From positions 124,001-188,000 of the forward strand of contig NZ_JAAVUQ010000009.1 of the NCBI RefSeq assembly GCF_018449515.1: a stretch of DNA of 64,000 bases, in the 5' to 3' direction. Below are positions 34,646-44,505 of this stretch, piece after piece. The notes under the pieces were generated by a model. It was not told where the DNA came from. It ran no database searches and was given only the letters and a program-made list of their open reading frames with translations. The first letter of the stretch is position 1. Every line of letters begins with the position of its first letter. The translations under genes were made by a program, and so were the position numbers. The stretch is from Caballeronia sp. dw_19. GTDB lineage: Bacteria > Pseudomonadota > Gammaproteobacteria > Burkholderiales > Burkholderiaceae.

Positions 34646-35635
34646 ATGAAAGCGATACGCATAGAACAGTACGGCGGCCCCGAAGTCCTGATTCGTCAGG
34701 ATATCGAAGTTCCTGAACCGGGGCATGGCGAGGTGCTGGTCAAGGTCAGATGCGCCGGTATCAACTTCATGGATATCCACACGCGCCAGGGGAAATACAA
34801 GGCGTCGCGGACGTACCCCGTGAGAATTCCGTGCACGCTTGGCATGGAAGGTTCCGGCGACGTGGTTAAAACCGGCCCGGGCGTGACGTCGTTCGAACTG
34901 GGAGAGCGAGTCGCGTGGTGTATTTCGTGGGGCGCTTACGCCGATTATGCCGTCGTACCAGCAGCACGGCTCGCGCGAATTCCCGATTGGATTCCCTTTG
35001 ACCTCGCCGCCGCCGCTATCTTCCAGGGATCGACTGCTCATTACCTGATCGACGATGTCGGCCATGTGAGCGCCGGCACCACGTGCCTGATCCATGCGGC
35101 GTCCGGCGGTATCGGCCAGTTGCTGGTGCAGTTTGCCAAGCGTCGCGGCGCGACGGTGTTTGCCACCACCAGCAGCGAGCAGAAGGCGGATGTCGCGCGC
35201 AAGCTCGGTGCGGATCACGTGATGCTTTACGACGATGGCCGCTTTGCTGATCGTGTGCGGGAAGCGACCGGCGGCCGGGGCGTGGATGTGGTGTATGACG
35301 CAGTCGGCCGCACGACGCTGCGCGACAGTTTCCGCGCGACGCGCGTGCGTGGACTGGTTGTCAATTATGGATCGGTGTCGGGTTCGTTGAACGACCTCGA
35401 TCCCATCGAACTGGGCGAAAGCGGCTCATTGTTCCTGACGCGTCCGCGGCTGGCCGATCATCTCGCCGACGCGCAAACCGTGCAGCGCCGCGCCGACGAC
35501 GTGTTCGCCGCGCTGGCCGATGGCTCGCTCAGCATCTCCATCAGCGCCCGCTATACGTTCGATCAGGTTGAAGAGGCGCATGCCGAGCTGGAGGCACGGC
35601 GCCAGGTGGGCAAGTCGGTATTGATGATTGGATAG
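34646..35635 (+). CDS. NADPH:quinone oxidoreductase family protein
   Basis: A 329-residue zinc-free MDR-superfamily reductase (QOR type). The substrate domain starts MKAIRIEQYGGPEVLIRQDI, the nucleotide fold is LIHAASGGIGQLLVQFAKRR, and FQGSTAHYLIDD is a QOR signature. No structural or catalytic zinc cysteines are arranged as in alcohol dehydrogenases. It probably reduces quinones or alpha,beta-enones with NADPH. Lone gene by context. Confidence 0.88.
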   Translation: MKAIRIEQYGGPEVLIRQDIEVPEPGHGEVLVKVRCAGINFMDIHTRQGKYKASRTYPVRIPCTLGMEGSGDVVKTGPGVTSFELGERVAWCISWGAYADYAVVPAARLARIPDWIPFDLAAAAIFQGSTAHYLIDDVGHVSAGTTCLIHAASGGIGQLLVQFAKRRGATVFATTSSEQKADVARKLGADHVMLYDDGRFADRVREATGGRGVDVVYDAVGRTTLRDSFRATRVRGLVVNYGSVSGSLNDLDPIELGESGSLFLTRPRLADHLADAQTVQRRADDVFAALADGSLSISISARYTFDQVEEAHAELEARRQVGKSVLMIG

Positions 35636-35750
35636 GCATCACCAATGCGTCCGTCGCACTCGCGCCGGTCGTGGTTAATTGTTATCGAATGCAGTGATTG
35701 TTGTCGCCATCGTGCGCCGGCACGCCGCATCCTTTGAGAAGGTCAAGTTC

Positions 35751-37043
35751 ATGTCCTCACACGCTACGTCTGCCAACGACTCGAAATTCAAATCGGTATT
35801 TCGGGTCGTCAGCGGCAACTTCCTCGAAATGTACGACTTCATGGTCTACGGCTATTACGCCTCGGCCATTGCCAAGACCTACTTCCCGAGCGGTAACGAA
35901 TTTGCGTCGCTGATGCTCGCGCTGTCCGTGTTCGGCGCGGGCTTCCTGATGCGGCCAATTGGTGCAATTGTGCTCGGTGCGTATATCGATCATCACGGCC
36001 GGCGCAAGGGCCTGATCCTCACGCTGGCCATGATGGCAGCCGGCACCTTGTTGGTCGCGGTGATTCCGGGGTACGCGACCATTGGCGTGCTGGCGCCGAT
36101 CATCGTGTTGCTCGGGCGTCTGTTGCAAGGCTTCTCGGCTGGCGTGGAACTCGGCGGCGTGTCGGTGTATCTCTCCGAGATCGCGACCAAGGGCAACAAG
36201 GGCTTCTACTGCTCATGGCAGTCGGGCAGCCAGCAGGTGGCCGTGGTGTTCGCTGCTTTGATCGGTGTGGGCATGAGCCGCATCCTGCCTCCCGACCAGA
36301 TGACTTCGTGGGGATGGCGCGTGCCGTTCATCATCGGCTGCCTGATCGTGCCGTTCCTGTTCATCATTCGCCGTTCGTTGCAGGAAACCGAAGAATTCCT
36401 TGCACGCAAACATCGTCCGCAGATGGGCGAGATCATGAAGTCGATGCTCTCGAACTGGGGCATTGTGCTCGCCGGCATGGGCATGGTCATCATGACCACG
36501 GTGTCGTTCTACATGATCACGGCTTATACGCCGACCTTCGGCAAGGAAGTGCTCAAGCTTTCTTCTATCGATGCGTTGGTGGTGACGGTGTTCGTGGGCT
36601 TGTCGAACCTAGTTTGGCTGCCGCTCTCGGGTGCGTTGTCTGATCGTGTGGGACGCCGCCCGGTGCTGCTGTTCTTCACTGTCCTGACCATCCTCACGTC
36701 GTATCCGGCGGTGCAGTGGCTGGTCGCCGATCCATCGTTCCTGCGCCTGCTCGGCGTGGAGTTGTGGCTTTCATTCCTGTACGGCAGCTATAACGGCGCG
36801 ATGGTCGTGGCGCTCACCGAAGTCATGCCGGTCGAAGTACGGACGACGGGTTTTTCGCTGGCGTATAGCCTGGCGACGACTATCGGCGGGTTCACGCCCG
36901 CTATCTCCACGTACCTGATTCACGTAACCGGCAACAAGGCGGCGCCGGGCGCGTGGATGGCCGTTGCCGCAGTCTGCGGATTGATCGCGACGCTGGTGCT
37001 GTATCGATCCACGGAAGCCCGCAGTCAGTACAAGACCGCTTGA
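35751..37043 (+). CDS. MFS transporter, citrate/tricarballylate type
   Basis: A 430-residue 12-helix MFS symporter of the metabolite:H+ family. The first loop contains [20 protein letters not shown], loop 2-3 has [13 protein letters not shown], and [11 protein letters not shown] is the second half's repeat of it. These resemble CitA/TcuC carriers. AGAAGG precedes ATG 35751; a longer frame from 35679 lacks support. The TctD/TctE-like two-component pair downstream fits control of tricarboxylate uptake. Confidence 0.85.
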   Translation: MSSHATSANDSKFKSVFRVVSGNFLEMYDFMVYGYYASAIAKTYFPSGNEFASLMLALSVFGAGFLMRPIGAIVLGAYIDHHGRRKGLILTLAMMAAGTLLVAVIPGYATIGVLAPIIVLLGRLLQGFSAGVELGGVSVYLSEIATKGNKGFYCSWQSGSQQVAVVFAALIGVGMSRILPPDQMTSWGWRVPFIIGCLIVPFLFIIRRSLQETEEFLARKHRPQMGEIMKSMLSNWGIVLAGMGMVIMTTVSFYMITAYTPTFGKEVLKLSSIDALVVTVFVGLSNLVWLPLSGALSDRVGRRPVLLFFTVLTILTSYPAVQWLVADPSFLRLLGVELWLSFLYGSYNGAMVVALTEVMPVEVRTTGFSLAYSLATTIGGFTPAISTYLIHVTGNKAAPGAWMAVAAVCGLIATLVLYRSTEARSQYKTA

Positions 37044-37185
37044 CGGGCAGCGCACGACGCCATGACCACGCCCCGAGCGAGATACACTTCGCCTGAGGGC
37101 CGTGGACCGGCATGGCGTGAGGCTCATTCGAATCACGCCTATGCCGGGTCGACGGACAATGCCCACGCATAACGCGGTGAACGTG

Positions 37186-37863
37186 ATGAAGCTACTGCTG
37201 GTCGAGGACAATGAGCAACTGGCTCACTGGCTCGCTAAGATTCTGGAAGACGATGGTTTTGTGCTCGATCGCGTCAGCGACGGCGACGCGGCCGACCGGT
37301 TCCTGCGCACCACGCGCTACGACGTCGTGCTGCTCGATCTCAACTTGCCTAACCTGTCGGGCAAGGGCGTGTTGCGGCGGCTGAGAGAACGGGGCGACCA
37401 CACGCCGGTGCTGATCCTGACCGCCAGTGGTTCCGTGGATGAAAAGGTGATTTGCCTGAGCGCCGGTGCGGACGACTATGTCGTCAAGCCATTCGATGCG
37501 CGCGAGCTGGTCGCACGGGTCAAGGTACTGGTGCGGCGGCAGTTGCCTTCGCGTTCCAACAGCACGCGCTGCGGCGATCTTTCCTACGATATCGACCGGC
37601 GGCAGTTCTCGGTAGCGGGCGAAGTGCTGAGCCTGACACCGAGAGAGCATGCCGTGCTCGAGACCTTGATCCTCAAGGCCAAGAAAACTGTCTCCAAGCC
37701 GATGCTGGCCGATTCCCTCGGCAGTTCGACTACCCACACGAGCGAAGACGCCATCGAGATATACGTCTCCCGGCTGCGCAAGAAGCTCGAGAAAAGTACC
37801 GCCACCATCATTACGCTCCGAGGCCTGGGTTATCTGTTGCAAGCCAGCAGCGATGACGAATAG
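37186..37863 (+). CDS. OmpR-family response regulator (TctD-like)
   Basis: A 225-residue regulator. The receiver domain has the acidic pocket EDN, phospho-acceptor D51 in VVLLDLNLP and K101 in YVVKPFDA; the DNA-binding winged helix (about residues 128-220) ends TLRGLGYLLQ. The start is ATG 37186, where the receiver begins (MKLLLVEDNEQ); an open frame extends upstream to 37102. It overlaps the kinase gene by 11 bases. By similarity and the adjacent carrier it may control tricarboxylate transport (TctD) but QseB-type roles are possible. Confidence 0.9.
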   Translation: MKLLLVEDNEQLAHWLAKILEDDGFVLDRVSDGDAADRFLRTTRYDVVLLDLNLPNLSGKGVLRRLRERGDHTPVLILTASGSVDEKVICLSAGADDYVVKPFDARELVARVKVLVRRQLPSRSNSTRCGDLSYDIDRRQFSVAGEVLSLTPREHAVLETLILKAKKTVSKPMLADSLGSSTTHTSEDAIEIYVSRLRKKLEKSTATIITLRGLGYLLQASSDDE

Positions 37864-39208
37864 CCTGCGCCTGCGGCTTCTGCTGTGGTTGCTGCTGCCG
37901 CTGACGGTCTATGTGCTCGCCGCGGGTTACATGGCCCGTGAAGGCGCTCAGAAAACCGCGAGCCTGATCCAGGACAATGCGTTGCTCGCGTCTGCGCGCG
38001 TGATGGCCGGCGACGTCAAGTGGGACGACAGTTTCCTGCACGCCGACATCTCGCCGAGCGCTATTGAAATCCTGAGTTCGCCCTATGGCGACCGGGTGTT
38101 TTTTCGTATCCGCGTGATTGACGGACCGGCGATTGCGGGCACGTCGGATCTTGAGCAGGTCGAGCCGCCGAGTTCCCCCGGCTGGTACGACACCGAGATC
38201 GACGGTCAACCGGTGCGGGCAGTTTCCATCATCCGGCCGATGTACGACTCTGGCGAGAGCAAGCGCATCCTTGTTTCGGTGGGCCGTACGGAACTGGAGC
38301 GCGATGCATTGGCGACCGAGCTATGGCGACCGCAACTGCAGCATTTCGCGGAGATCATTGCGATTGCAATTGTGCTGGTGTGCGTCGGCCTGACGTTCGA
38401 GTTGCGGCATTTAATGGCGCTGACTAACGACGTGCGCGACCGGGCGCCGAACGAACTCGTGCCGTTGCGCTCGGAGCATCTTCAGAGCGAGTTGCGGCCT
38501 ATTGTGGATGCGATCAATCAGTGCATTGCGAGGATCGAGCGGCAGACCGCCATGCAGCGCCGTTTCATTGCGCATGCCGCGCATCAGTTGAGAACGCCGC
38601 TGACGTTGCTCGGTGCGCAACTGCAATATGCCCGACGCCATGACGATCTCGCCACCGTCAAAGAGACCTTGTCGGCCATGCACAAGAGCAATGGGGCGTT
38701 GGTGTCGCTGACGAATCAGTTGCTGTTGCTCGCGCAAGCCGAGACCGCTGATTACAGCCATTTCGAGGGCGAGCGTGTCGATTTGCGCGAAGTCGCGACA
38801 ACCGTGATTGAAGAGCTGGCGCTGCTGGCGCAACGTCGGGGGATCGAGCTGGCCGCGCAGCTTGCCGACGACGCGATCGTATTAGGGAACGCGCGTTTAT
38901 TGTCGGTGCTGGTGTTCAACCTGGTCGACAATGCTATTCGATACACCCCCGCGTCAGGTCACGTGACGTTGCTGATCGAGCGGCGCGAGAAGACGATTGT
39001 GCTTGCCGTCACTGACGACGGTCCTGGCATTCCCGCCGATGTCCGCGATCGCGTGTTCGAGCCGTTCTTCAGGGCATCGGGGGAGGAGGGCAGCGGGCTA
39101 GGTCTTGCAATAGTGCGTGAGATCGTGCGGGCGCACCGGGCGAGCATCAGGCTTGATGACGGCTCGGGTGGGAAGGGTCTTGCGGCCGAGGTCCGGTTTT
39201 CGCTTTAG
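37853..39208 (+). CDS. Sensor histidine kinase (TctE-like)
   Basis: A 451-residue two-TM sensor kinase: helix at residues 6-28, periplasmic sensor to about residue 160, a second helix (EIIAIAIVLVCVGLTFEL), then HAMP-like linker, H-box FIAHAAHQLRTPLTLLGAQL, N-box FNLVDNAIRYTP, G1 DDGPGIP and G2 GSGLGLAIVREI. Start overlaps the regulator gene. Its stop is adjacent to intergenic element 3. Confidence 0.92.
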   Translation: MTNSLRLRLLLWLLLPLTVYVLAAGYMAREGAQKTASLIQDNALLASARVMAGDVKWDDSFLHADISPSAIEILSSPYGDRVFFRIRVIDGPAIAGTSDLEQVEPPSSPGWYDTEIDGQPVRAVSIIRPMYDSGESKRILVSVGRTELERDALATELWRPQLQHFAEIIAIAIVLVCVGLTFELRHLMALTNDVRDRAPNELVPLRSEHLQSELRPIVDAINQCIARIERQTAMQRRFIAHAAHQLRTPLTLLGAQLQYARRHDDLATVKETLSAMHKSNGALVSLTNQLLLLAQAETADYSHFEGERVDLREVATTVIEELALLAQRRGIELAAQLADDAIVLGNARLLSVLVFNLVDNAIRYTPASGHVTLLIERREKTIVLAVTDDGPGIPADVRDRVFEPFFRASGEEGSGLGLAIVREIVRAHRASIRLDDGSGGKGLAAEVRFSL

Positions 39209-39383
39209 GGGCGTTCGCACTCGGGGGAGTTGGGGTGGCGGCGGGGAGGTTTTGGGGTTCGTGGTCCGGGGTCAGTGCCGGGTTGGTCGGTTCTGGGGTT
39301 AGCGGTCGGGGTTAGTGCTGGGTTGCTAGGTTCCAGGGTTAGCGGTCTGAGTCTATGCCGGGTTGCTGCTTTCAGTGTTAGTG

Positions 39384-39567
39384 GTCTGCGAGAGTCGGAT
39401 TTTCTCTTTATCACTATTAGCCACTGTGCGTGGCGGCACGTCATTTCTTTGTCCAAAGCGACAAAGAAACGAAGCAAAGAAAGCGCTTTTAAACCACGCT
39501 ACCCTAAGTGTCCACAGCGTGCAGTTTTGATTCATGGGTGCCCCAAAAGCACGGTGCTCGCCAGAGC
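39384..39567 (+). repeat. Core repeat copy E
   Basis: 184 bp, same boundaries as the other cores, with two extra bases next to AAAGCGCTTTT. Followed by the type-2 module, unlike the other plus-strand copies. Confidence 0.85.
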
Positions 39568-39850
39568 GGAGGATGTGTGAACCCCTCTTTCTCCGAACAC
39601 CGATACCCACACGCTTCGCCACCAGTGATTGAACCTGCCCAAGGGGCACCCTGCGCTATCCGCGGACAACCGGGCACCAATTTGTATGTATAACGAACTA
39701 TCTCGCCAACCTACGTTGAAACGAGGCCGCAGGATGCGTGAGGCCGTAACCGACGAATTCCATGCAATCGACCAGCCGACTCGCCAAAGGTTGAAGCGGT
39801 AAATAGACATCAGGCTGTGATTGGCGAAGCTGGCCACGGGGGCCTTCCAG

Positions 39851-39943
39851 CGCAAGCCACTCACCGAACCTACCAAGAAACGAAGCCTTAAATGCGGGTG
39901 GGGCCGAGCGGGTTGTCGGGTGAATGGTGCTTGCCCGAGAGCG
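39851..39943 (+). repeat. 93 bp direct repeat, unit 1
   Basis: Begins CGCAAGCCACTCACCGAACC and ends GCTTGCCCGAGAGCG. Nearly identical to unit 2, offset 116 bp. Its end duplicates the inner edge of the type-1 module. Confidence 0.8.
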
Positions 39944-39966
39944 AAATTAGACCACTACACCCGCAG

Positions 39967-40059
39967 CGCAAGCCACTTACCGAACCTACCAAGAAACGAA
40001 GCCTTAAATGCGGGTGGGGCCGAGCGGGTTGCCGGGCGAATGGTGCTTGCCCGAGAGCG
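39967..40059 (+). repeat. 93 bp direct repeat, unit 2
   Basis: Begins CGCAAGCCACTTACCGAACC. It differs from unit 1 at only a few positions and runs directly into the type-1 module beginning at 40043. The 23 bp between the units looks unrelated. Confidence 0.8.
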
Positions 40060-40118
40060 TACGGGGCGAAGCGTGTTCGTGTCAGGATTCGCGAGAAGGA
40101 GGGTTTCACACATCCGTC

Positions 40119-40300
40119 GCTCTGGCGAGCACCGTGCTTTTGGGGCACCTATGAATGAAAACTGCACGCTGTGGACACTTAGGGTAGAGCGGTTAAAGCG
40201 CTTTCTTTGCTTCGTTTCTTTGTCGCTTTGGACAAAGAAATGACGTGCCGCCACGCACAGTGGCTAATAGTGATAAAGAGAAAATCCGACTCTCGCAGAC
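40119..40300 (-). repeat. Core repeat copy F
   Basis: Inverted copy, 182 bp, preceded by the type-1 module (40043-40118). The TTTCTTTGTC/GACAAAGAAA hairpin and the AAAGCGCTTT palindrome are intact. Confidence 0.85.
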
Positions 40301-40421
40301 CACTAACACTGAAAGCACCAACCCGGCATTGACCCCGACCACTAACCCCAGAACCGACCAACCCGCAACCCAGCATCGCCCCCAAAAACCCCACCCCCCG
40401 AGTGCGAACGAAAACCCCCTT

Positions 40422-41897
40422 TTAGGCCTCTTCAGCCCAGGCCATGTTCTCCCGCGCCATCAGCGCCGAAGAGGCGGCCGGGCCGAACGTGCCGGCCGTG
40501 TAGGTGCGCGGCCGGTCGTTCAGTTCCTTCCAGCCGTCGAGGATCGGCTCCACCCACGCCCACGCCGCTTCGAGTTCATCGCGGCGCATGAAATGCGTCA
40601 GGCGGCCGCGCATCACATCGATCAACAGCCGCTCGTACGCTTCCGCGCGACGCTCGGTGAAGGCCTGCTGCAAATCCAGATTCAGATTCACCGGCAGCAT
40701 ATGCATGCCGCTACCAGGCTCCTTCGCGAGCATCTGCAACTGGATGGATTCCTCCGGTTGCAACTGGATGATCAGCCGGTTGCCATAGTTGCGCGGCCCG
40801 CTGGGAATGATCGAGAACGGCAGGTCGGCGAAGTCGATCACGATCTCCGATTGCTTCTTCTGCAAGCGCTTGCCCGTACGCAGGAAGAACGGCACATTCG
40901 CCCAGCGCCAGTTGTTGATATGCGCGCGAATGGCGACGAAGGTCTCGGCACGGCTCTCCACCGGCACGTTGTCCTCTTCCATGTAACCCTTGACCGGCTC
41001 GCCGCCAATCGCGCCCGGACTGTACTGGCCACGCACGGTATCGCGGGCAATATCGGAGACGGTCATCTTGCGCAGCGAACGCAGCACCTTGAGCTTTTCA
41101 TCGCGCACGGCATCGGGATCGAGCGACACAGGCGGCTCCATGGCCACGATGCACAGCAGTTGCAGCAAGTGGTTCTGCACCATGTCGCGCAGCGCGCCGG
41201 TCTGGTCGTAGAAGCCTGCACGGCTACCCACGCCCACCGTTTCCGCCACCGTGATCTGCACGCTCTTGATATACGGAGCCTGCCATAGCGGACCGAAGAT
41301 CGCGTTGCCGAAACGCAGGACCATCAGGTTCTGCACCGTTTCCTTGCCGAGGTAATGATCGATGCGATAAATCTGCGCTTCGGCGAAATGACGGCCGACG
41401 GAAGCATTGATCGCTTGCGCCGAGGCAAGATCATGGCCGAGCGGTTTTTCCAGCACGACGCGCGAGTTGCCGTCGACCAAACCGGCGGCCGCGAGGTTGT
41501 CGCAGATGGTCGTGAACAGGTCCGGCGACGTCGCGAGATAAAACACGCGGCATACCTCCCTGCGCGCAACTTCCGCCAGCCGCAGATAGTCGCTTGCCGA
41601 ATCAATGTTGATGCGCACGTAGTCGAAGAGCGCCAGGAAACTGTCCCACGCTTGCGGGTCGAGCGCCTTCTTGTCGACGAACGGTTTCGATTGCTCTTCC
41701 ACGAATTGCACGTACTGCTCGCGCGACCAGTCACGGCGGCCGATCGCGATAATGCGGGTTTGCACAGGCAGGTTGCCGTGCAAATGCGCCATGTAGAGAG
41801 CGGGCAGGAGCTTGCGTGCGGACAGGTCGCCGCCGCCGCCGAAGATGATCATGTCGACAGGAAGATCGGGCGCGGCTGAATGAGTTTGAGTGGTCAT
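40422..41897 (-). CDS. zwf: Glucose-6-phosphate 1-dehydrogenase
   Basis: A 491-residue enzyme converting glucose 6-phosphate to 6-phosphogluconolactone with NADP+. The Rossmann start is [20 protein letters not shown] and the active-site signature is [14 protein letters not shown] (catalytic His region). Length is normal. No pgl, edd or hexR neighbour is present, so it is a stand-alone copy. A gluconate-permease remnant 2.3 kb upstream hints at a former sugar-acid locus. Its 3' end borders intergenic element 3. Confidence 0.95.
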   Translation of the reverse strand: MTTQTHSAAPDLPVDMIIFGGGGDLSARKLLPALYMAHLHGNLPVQTRIIAIGRRDWSREQYVQFVEEQSKPFVDKKALDPQAWDSFLALFDYVRINIDSASDYLRLAEVARREVCRVFYLATSPDLFTTICDNLAAAGLVDGNSRVVLEKPLGHDLASAQAINASVGRHFAEAQIYRIDHYLGKETVQNLMVLRFGNAIFGPLWQAPYIKSVQITVAETVGVGSRAGFYDQTGALRDMVQNHLLQLLCIVAMEPPVSLDPDAVRDEKLKVLRSLRKMTVSDIARDTVRGQYSPGAIGGEPVKGYMEEDNVPVESRAETFVAIRAHINNWRWANVPFFLRTGKRLQKKQSEIVIDFADLPFSIIPSGPRNYGNRLIIQLQPEESIQLQMLAKEPGSGMHMLPVNLNLDLQQAFTERRAEAYERLLIDVMRGRLTHFMRRDELEAAWAWVEPILDGWKELNDRPRTYTAGTFGPAASSALMARENMAWAEEA

Positions 41898-42139
41898 GGT
41901 GCGTAAGGAATCGCGAGTTTGCTGTCAGAATTGCGCTCCGCGGAGCGGGCCGTGTGCGACGCTAAGTATGTCGTTATACCAGTTACGCTTTAAACAGGCT
42001 TGGTTCACGCATGCGAGCGGCCGCTCCGTTCGCGATCATCAGAATACTGGAGAAAAAACGTCCGACCGGTCGGGGAGCGATGCAACGGCGCGCATGTAAC
42101 TTTAGTGTAAGCATGCAGCGGACGCCGCGTGCGGAATAA

Positions 42140-43945
42140 TCAGACGGACCGGTGATGAGCAAAATCGATCGCGACAATCCCGGTCTTTTCCTTCTTGACG
42201 CGACGCTTGGCAACAGCCGCGACTGTGCCTATTTCCTCGCAGATGCGCGCCGTTCCCGCAGCTACCCTGACCGCGCCAATGGACATGGTGACGAAGCCGA
42301 AGAACTGCCGGCGCCGGCTCCGGTCTTCGCTGTAGATGCCGCCCGCAAGCCGGTCTTCCGGTGAGTAAAAACGTTTGACCTCTTGATTGAAGTGGTCAAT
42401 GGCCTGGAGGCTGCGGTTGCGCCAGTCCGCACTTTGAAACAGCATCAGGAAGTCGTCGCCCCCGATATGCCCAAGGAAATCGCTCGCTGGTTCGCAGACC
42501 GAGCGTAGCGCCGCAGCGGCCGCCTTGAGCATTTCGTCGCCTTGCCAATAACCATAGCAGTCGTTGAATGGCTTGAAGTCGTCGAGATCGACGTAACACG
42601 CCACGAAGTCGACGCCATTGTCGATCAGCCGCTCGACATGCGAATTGATCGGCACGTTGCCGGGAAGAAACGTCAGCGGGTTGGCATAACGTGCCGCTTC
42701 CAGCCGGATGTCCGTCACGGCGCGCACCAGCCGCTCCCCGGTGGCGAGCCCTACGTAGCGGCCTGCGTCGGTGATGATGAGACCGTCGGAGAGATAACGC
42801 AGGTCGTCGTTGGCAAGCATATGCGCCACTTGCTCCAGCGTGGCGTAACGCTCGACCACCAGCGGCGCCGGATTGGCAAACTGAAGGCAAGGCCGTTTGC
42901 CGAACAGCTCGCGATGGTAAGGCAGCGCGTACTGGTCCATGAAGGCGCGGCGATTGATAAGCGCGACCGGCCGGCCGTCGTCGATGATCGCCACCGCGTG
43001 CAAGTCCGGCGCTGCGTTGAACAGGTCGACCACGTGATCGTTGCGAGCATCCAGCGGCAACGAAGGCGCGAGAATCAGCATCCGGTCGAGTTCAAATCCG
43101 CTCGCGCGTGACTCGCGGTGCGTATGGGTATGCGAGGGATAGACGGTGATCCGGGACGAGCGCAGCAAGTGCAGGATGGGCGCGGGCAATGCCTGACTGG
43201 GCAGTGCCGCCGGGCGCCCCAGCAAGAACCCTTGTCCATACGTAATGCCCAGGTCGCGGACGATTCCCAGATCCGCTGGCCGCTCGATGCCCTCTGCAAT
43301 CAGCTCGGCGCCGCTGGCTCTTGCAAACGCGGCCATTGCTTTGATTGCCTCGAATTTCATCGGGTCGAGTGCGATATTGTCGATGAAAAACCGGTCGATC
43401 TTCACGTAACCGGGTGCGAGCCGTACCCAGAGATTCATGTTCGCGTTCGCGCTGCCGTAGTCGTCCAGCGCGAACGCGGCCCCGCTTGCGCGCAATCCGC
43501 GAACGGTCGCGTCGAAACGATCAAGGTCGGCAATGACGCTCTGCTCGGTCAGTTCGATCACGACGCGCTCGGGCGCAAGCGCACTGGCGCCGAGCAGATT
43601 GGCAATGCCGTCGCCCTCGCCGATGCTTGCTTCGATTACGGCGGCGCTTGCGTTGACGAACAGCAGGCCGCTGCCGTTGAGGCGGGCAAAGGACTCGCAA
43701 CATACCTGTGCCGCCGCTATCTCCAGCCGGTGTGCCGACCCTTCCTGCTGCGCCTGTGCGAACAAGCCGCGCGGAGTTTCCAGCCAGGTGTCCGCCGGGC
43801 CGCGGATGAGCCCTTCATGGCCCGCAATTTCGCCATCGGAAAGATGCACGATAGGCTGAAATACCGCCCACAACGCACGGTCGGCAATCAACGCGTCGAC
43901 CGTCGATGGCGCGCCGTGTGTGACATGGAGGGTAGAGAATTGCAT
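42140..43945 (-). CDS. EAL-CBS-GGDEF cyclic-di-GMP protein
   Basis: A 601-residue cytosolic protein. The N-terminal EAL domain has E44 in the variant GHEGLIRG, LDDYGS and ELIAEGIER, mostly compatible with phosphodiesterase activity. A central region (about residues 290-410) holds a CBS-like pair (VAIIDDGRPVALINRRAFMD and LIITDAGRYVGLATGERLVR). The C-terminal GGDEF domain has GGDDF at 495-499, a variant still found in active cyclases. It probably makes or degrades c-di-GMP depending on a ligand bound by the CBS part. GGAA lies before ATG 43945. Confidence 0.9.
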   Translation of the reverse strand: MQFSTLHVTHGAPSTVDALIADRALWAVFQPIVHLSDGEIAGHEGLIRGPADTWLETPRGLFAQAQQEGSAHRLEIAAAQVCCESFARLNGSGLLFVNASAAVIEASIGEGDGIANLLGASALAPERVVIELTEQSVIADLDRFDATVRGLRASGAAFALDDYGSANANMNLWVRLAPGYVKIDRFFIDNIALDPMKFEAIKAMAAFARASGAELIAEGIERPADLGIVRDLGITYGQGFLLGRPAALPSQALPAPILHLLRSSRITVYPSHTHTHRESRASGFELDRMLILAPSLPLDARNDHVVDLFNAAPDLHAVAIIDDGRPVALINRRAFMDQYALPYHRELFGKRPCLQFANPAPLVVERYATLEQVAHMLANDDLRYLSDGLIITDAGRYVGLATGERLVRAVTDIRLEAARYANPLTFLPGNVPINSHVERLIDNGVDFVACYVDLDDFKPFNDCYGYWQGDEMLKAAAAALRSVCEPASDFLGHIGGDDFLMLFQSADWRNRSLQAIDHFNQEVKRFYSPEDRLAGGIYSEDRSRRRQFFGFVTMSIGAVRVAAGTARICEEIGTVAAVAKRRVKKEKTGIVAIDFAHHRSV

Positions 43946-44188
43946 GGGAATTCCGTTGATCTGACTGACTTAACGGCGCGACAGTGGACGAGTTGAATGA
44001 ACCTTTGATGACTTGGAGCACCAAGGGGGTGCGGGCTTGCGGGCTGTTCCTTGGGTCTCGACAGCAGATTGCGGTGGGATGCGTCCGCATTTTTGATCAA
44101 TGTGGCGCGCATCTGCTGATAGGCCGGCTGCGGAGAAAGATCAATACCGAAGACCAGGAGACGTTGTTCCATACGATCCGCAACAAGG

Positions 44189-44323
44189 CACCATCGACAA
44201 CCCCGGCGTGAACACCGAAATAATCGTTTCGCACACGGTCCACGTCTTGAACGTCTGCGTCACGGTCATGCCGACGTACTCCAGGTTCCAATATGAAGCT
44301 GCCTGAATCACGCTGGCAAAAAC
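44189..44323 (-). pseudogene. C-terminal remnant of a GntP-family gluconate permease
   Basis: The minus-strand frame reads ASVIQAASYWNLEYVGMTVT followed by QTFKTWTVCETIISV. This is the highly conserved last helix region of gluconate:H+ symporters (typical pattern GxTVxQTFKTWTVxETIISV). Upstream sequence lacks the rest of the transporter, and the frame loses similarity after the block. The fragment is about 45 codons. Confidence 0.6.
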
Positions 44324-44422
44324 TACGCGTGTTCGTGCCGGATTCATCGGCAATAAAGTAAAAAAATATTAGAAAGTAATACGGATCGAATTGGCTATTC
44401 AGCCGCCAATTAAACTTTCCTT

Positions 44423-44443
44423 TACCAAATAATTAATTTGGTA
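44423..44443. promoter_or_regulatory. Palindrome upstream of acyltransferase
   Basis: TACCAAAT and ATTTGGTA flank AATTA, a perfect 8-bp inverted repeat in AT-rich DNA 63-83 bases upstream of the acyltransferase start. Suits a dimeric repressor or activator; the protein is unknown. Confidence 0.4.
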
Positions 44444-44505
44444 GAGCGTATCAACCGAACATTGGCATCACTCACCCATAACCACCACTTCAAGGTATTT
44501 ATCGG

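Larger units (their letters stand above)
39209..40410. repeat. Composite convergent-intergenic element 3 (reversed)
   Basis: A 1.2 kb element between the kinase (+) and zwf (-). Its order is: G-rich arm with three 40-bp units (about 39240-39383), core E (39384-39567), type-2 module (39568-39665), centre, type-1 module (40043-40118), inverted core F (40119-40300), C-rich arm. Type 2 is on the left here, so the element is reversed relative to 1 and 2. The centre segment near 39675-39725 is the reverse complement of the element 2 centre near 29310-29365. The centre also holds a 93 bp direct repeat. No gene inside. Confidence 0.85.
43946..44505. other. 560 bp gap with gntP remnant and palindrome
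   Basis: No intact gene. The left half has no recognised content. 44189-44323 holds a decayed gluconate-permease end (separate entry). 44350-44460 is sharply AT-rich and contains the palindrome at 44423, probably the acyltransferase promoter. Confidence 0.6.

Noticed and set aside
39240..39383. CRISPR-like array in the G-rich arm
   Set aside because: The roughly 40-base units are adjacent and degenerate, with no unique spacers of fixed length and no cas genes; this is a minisatellite-type repeat.
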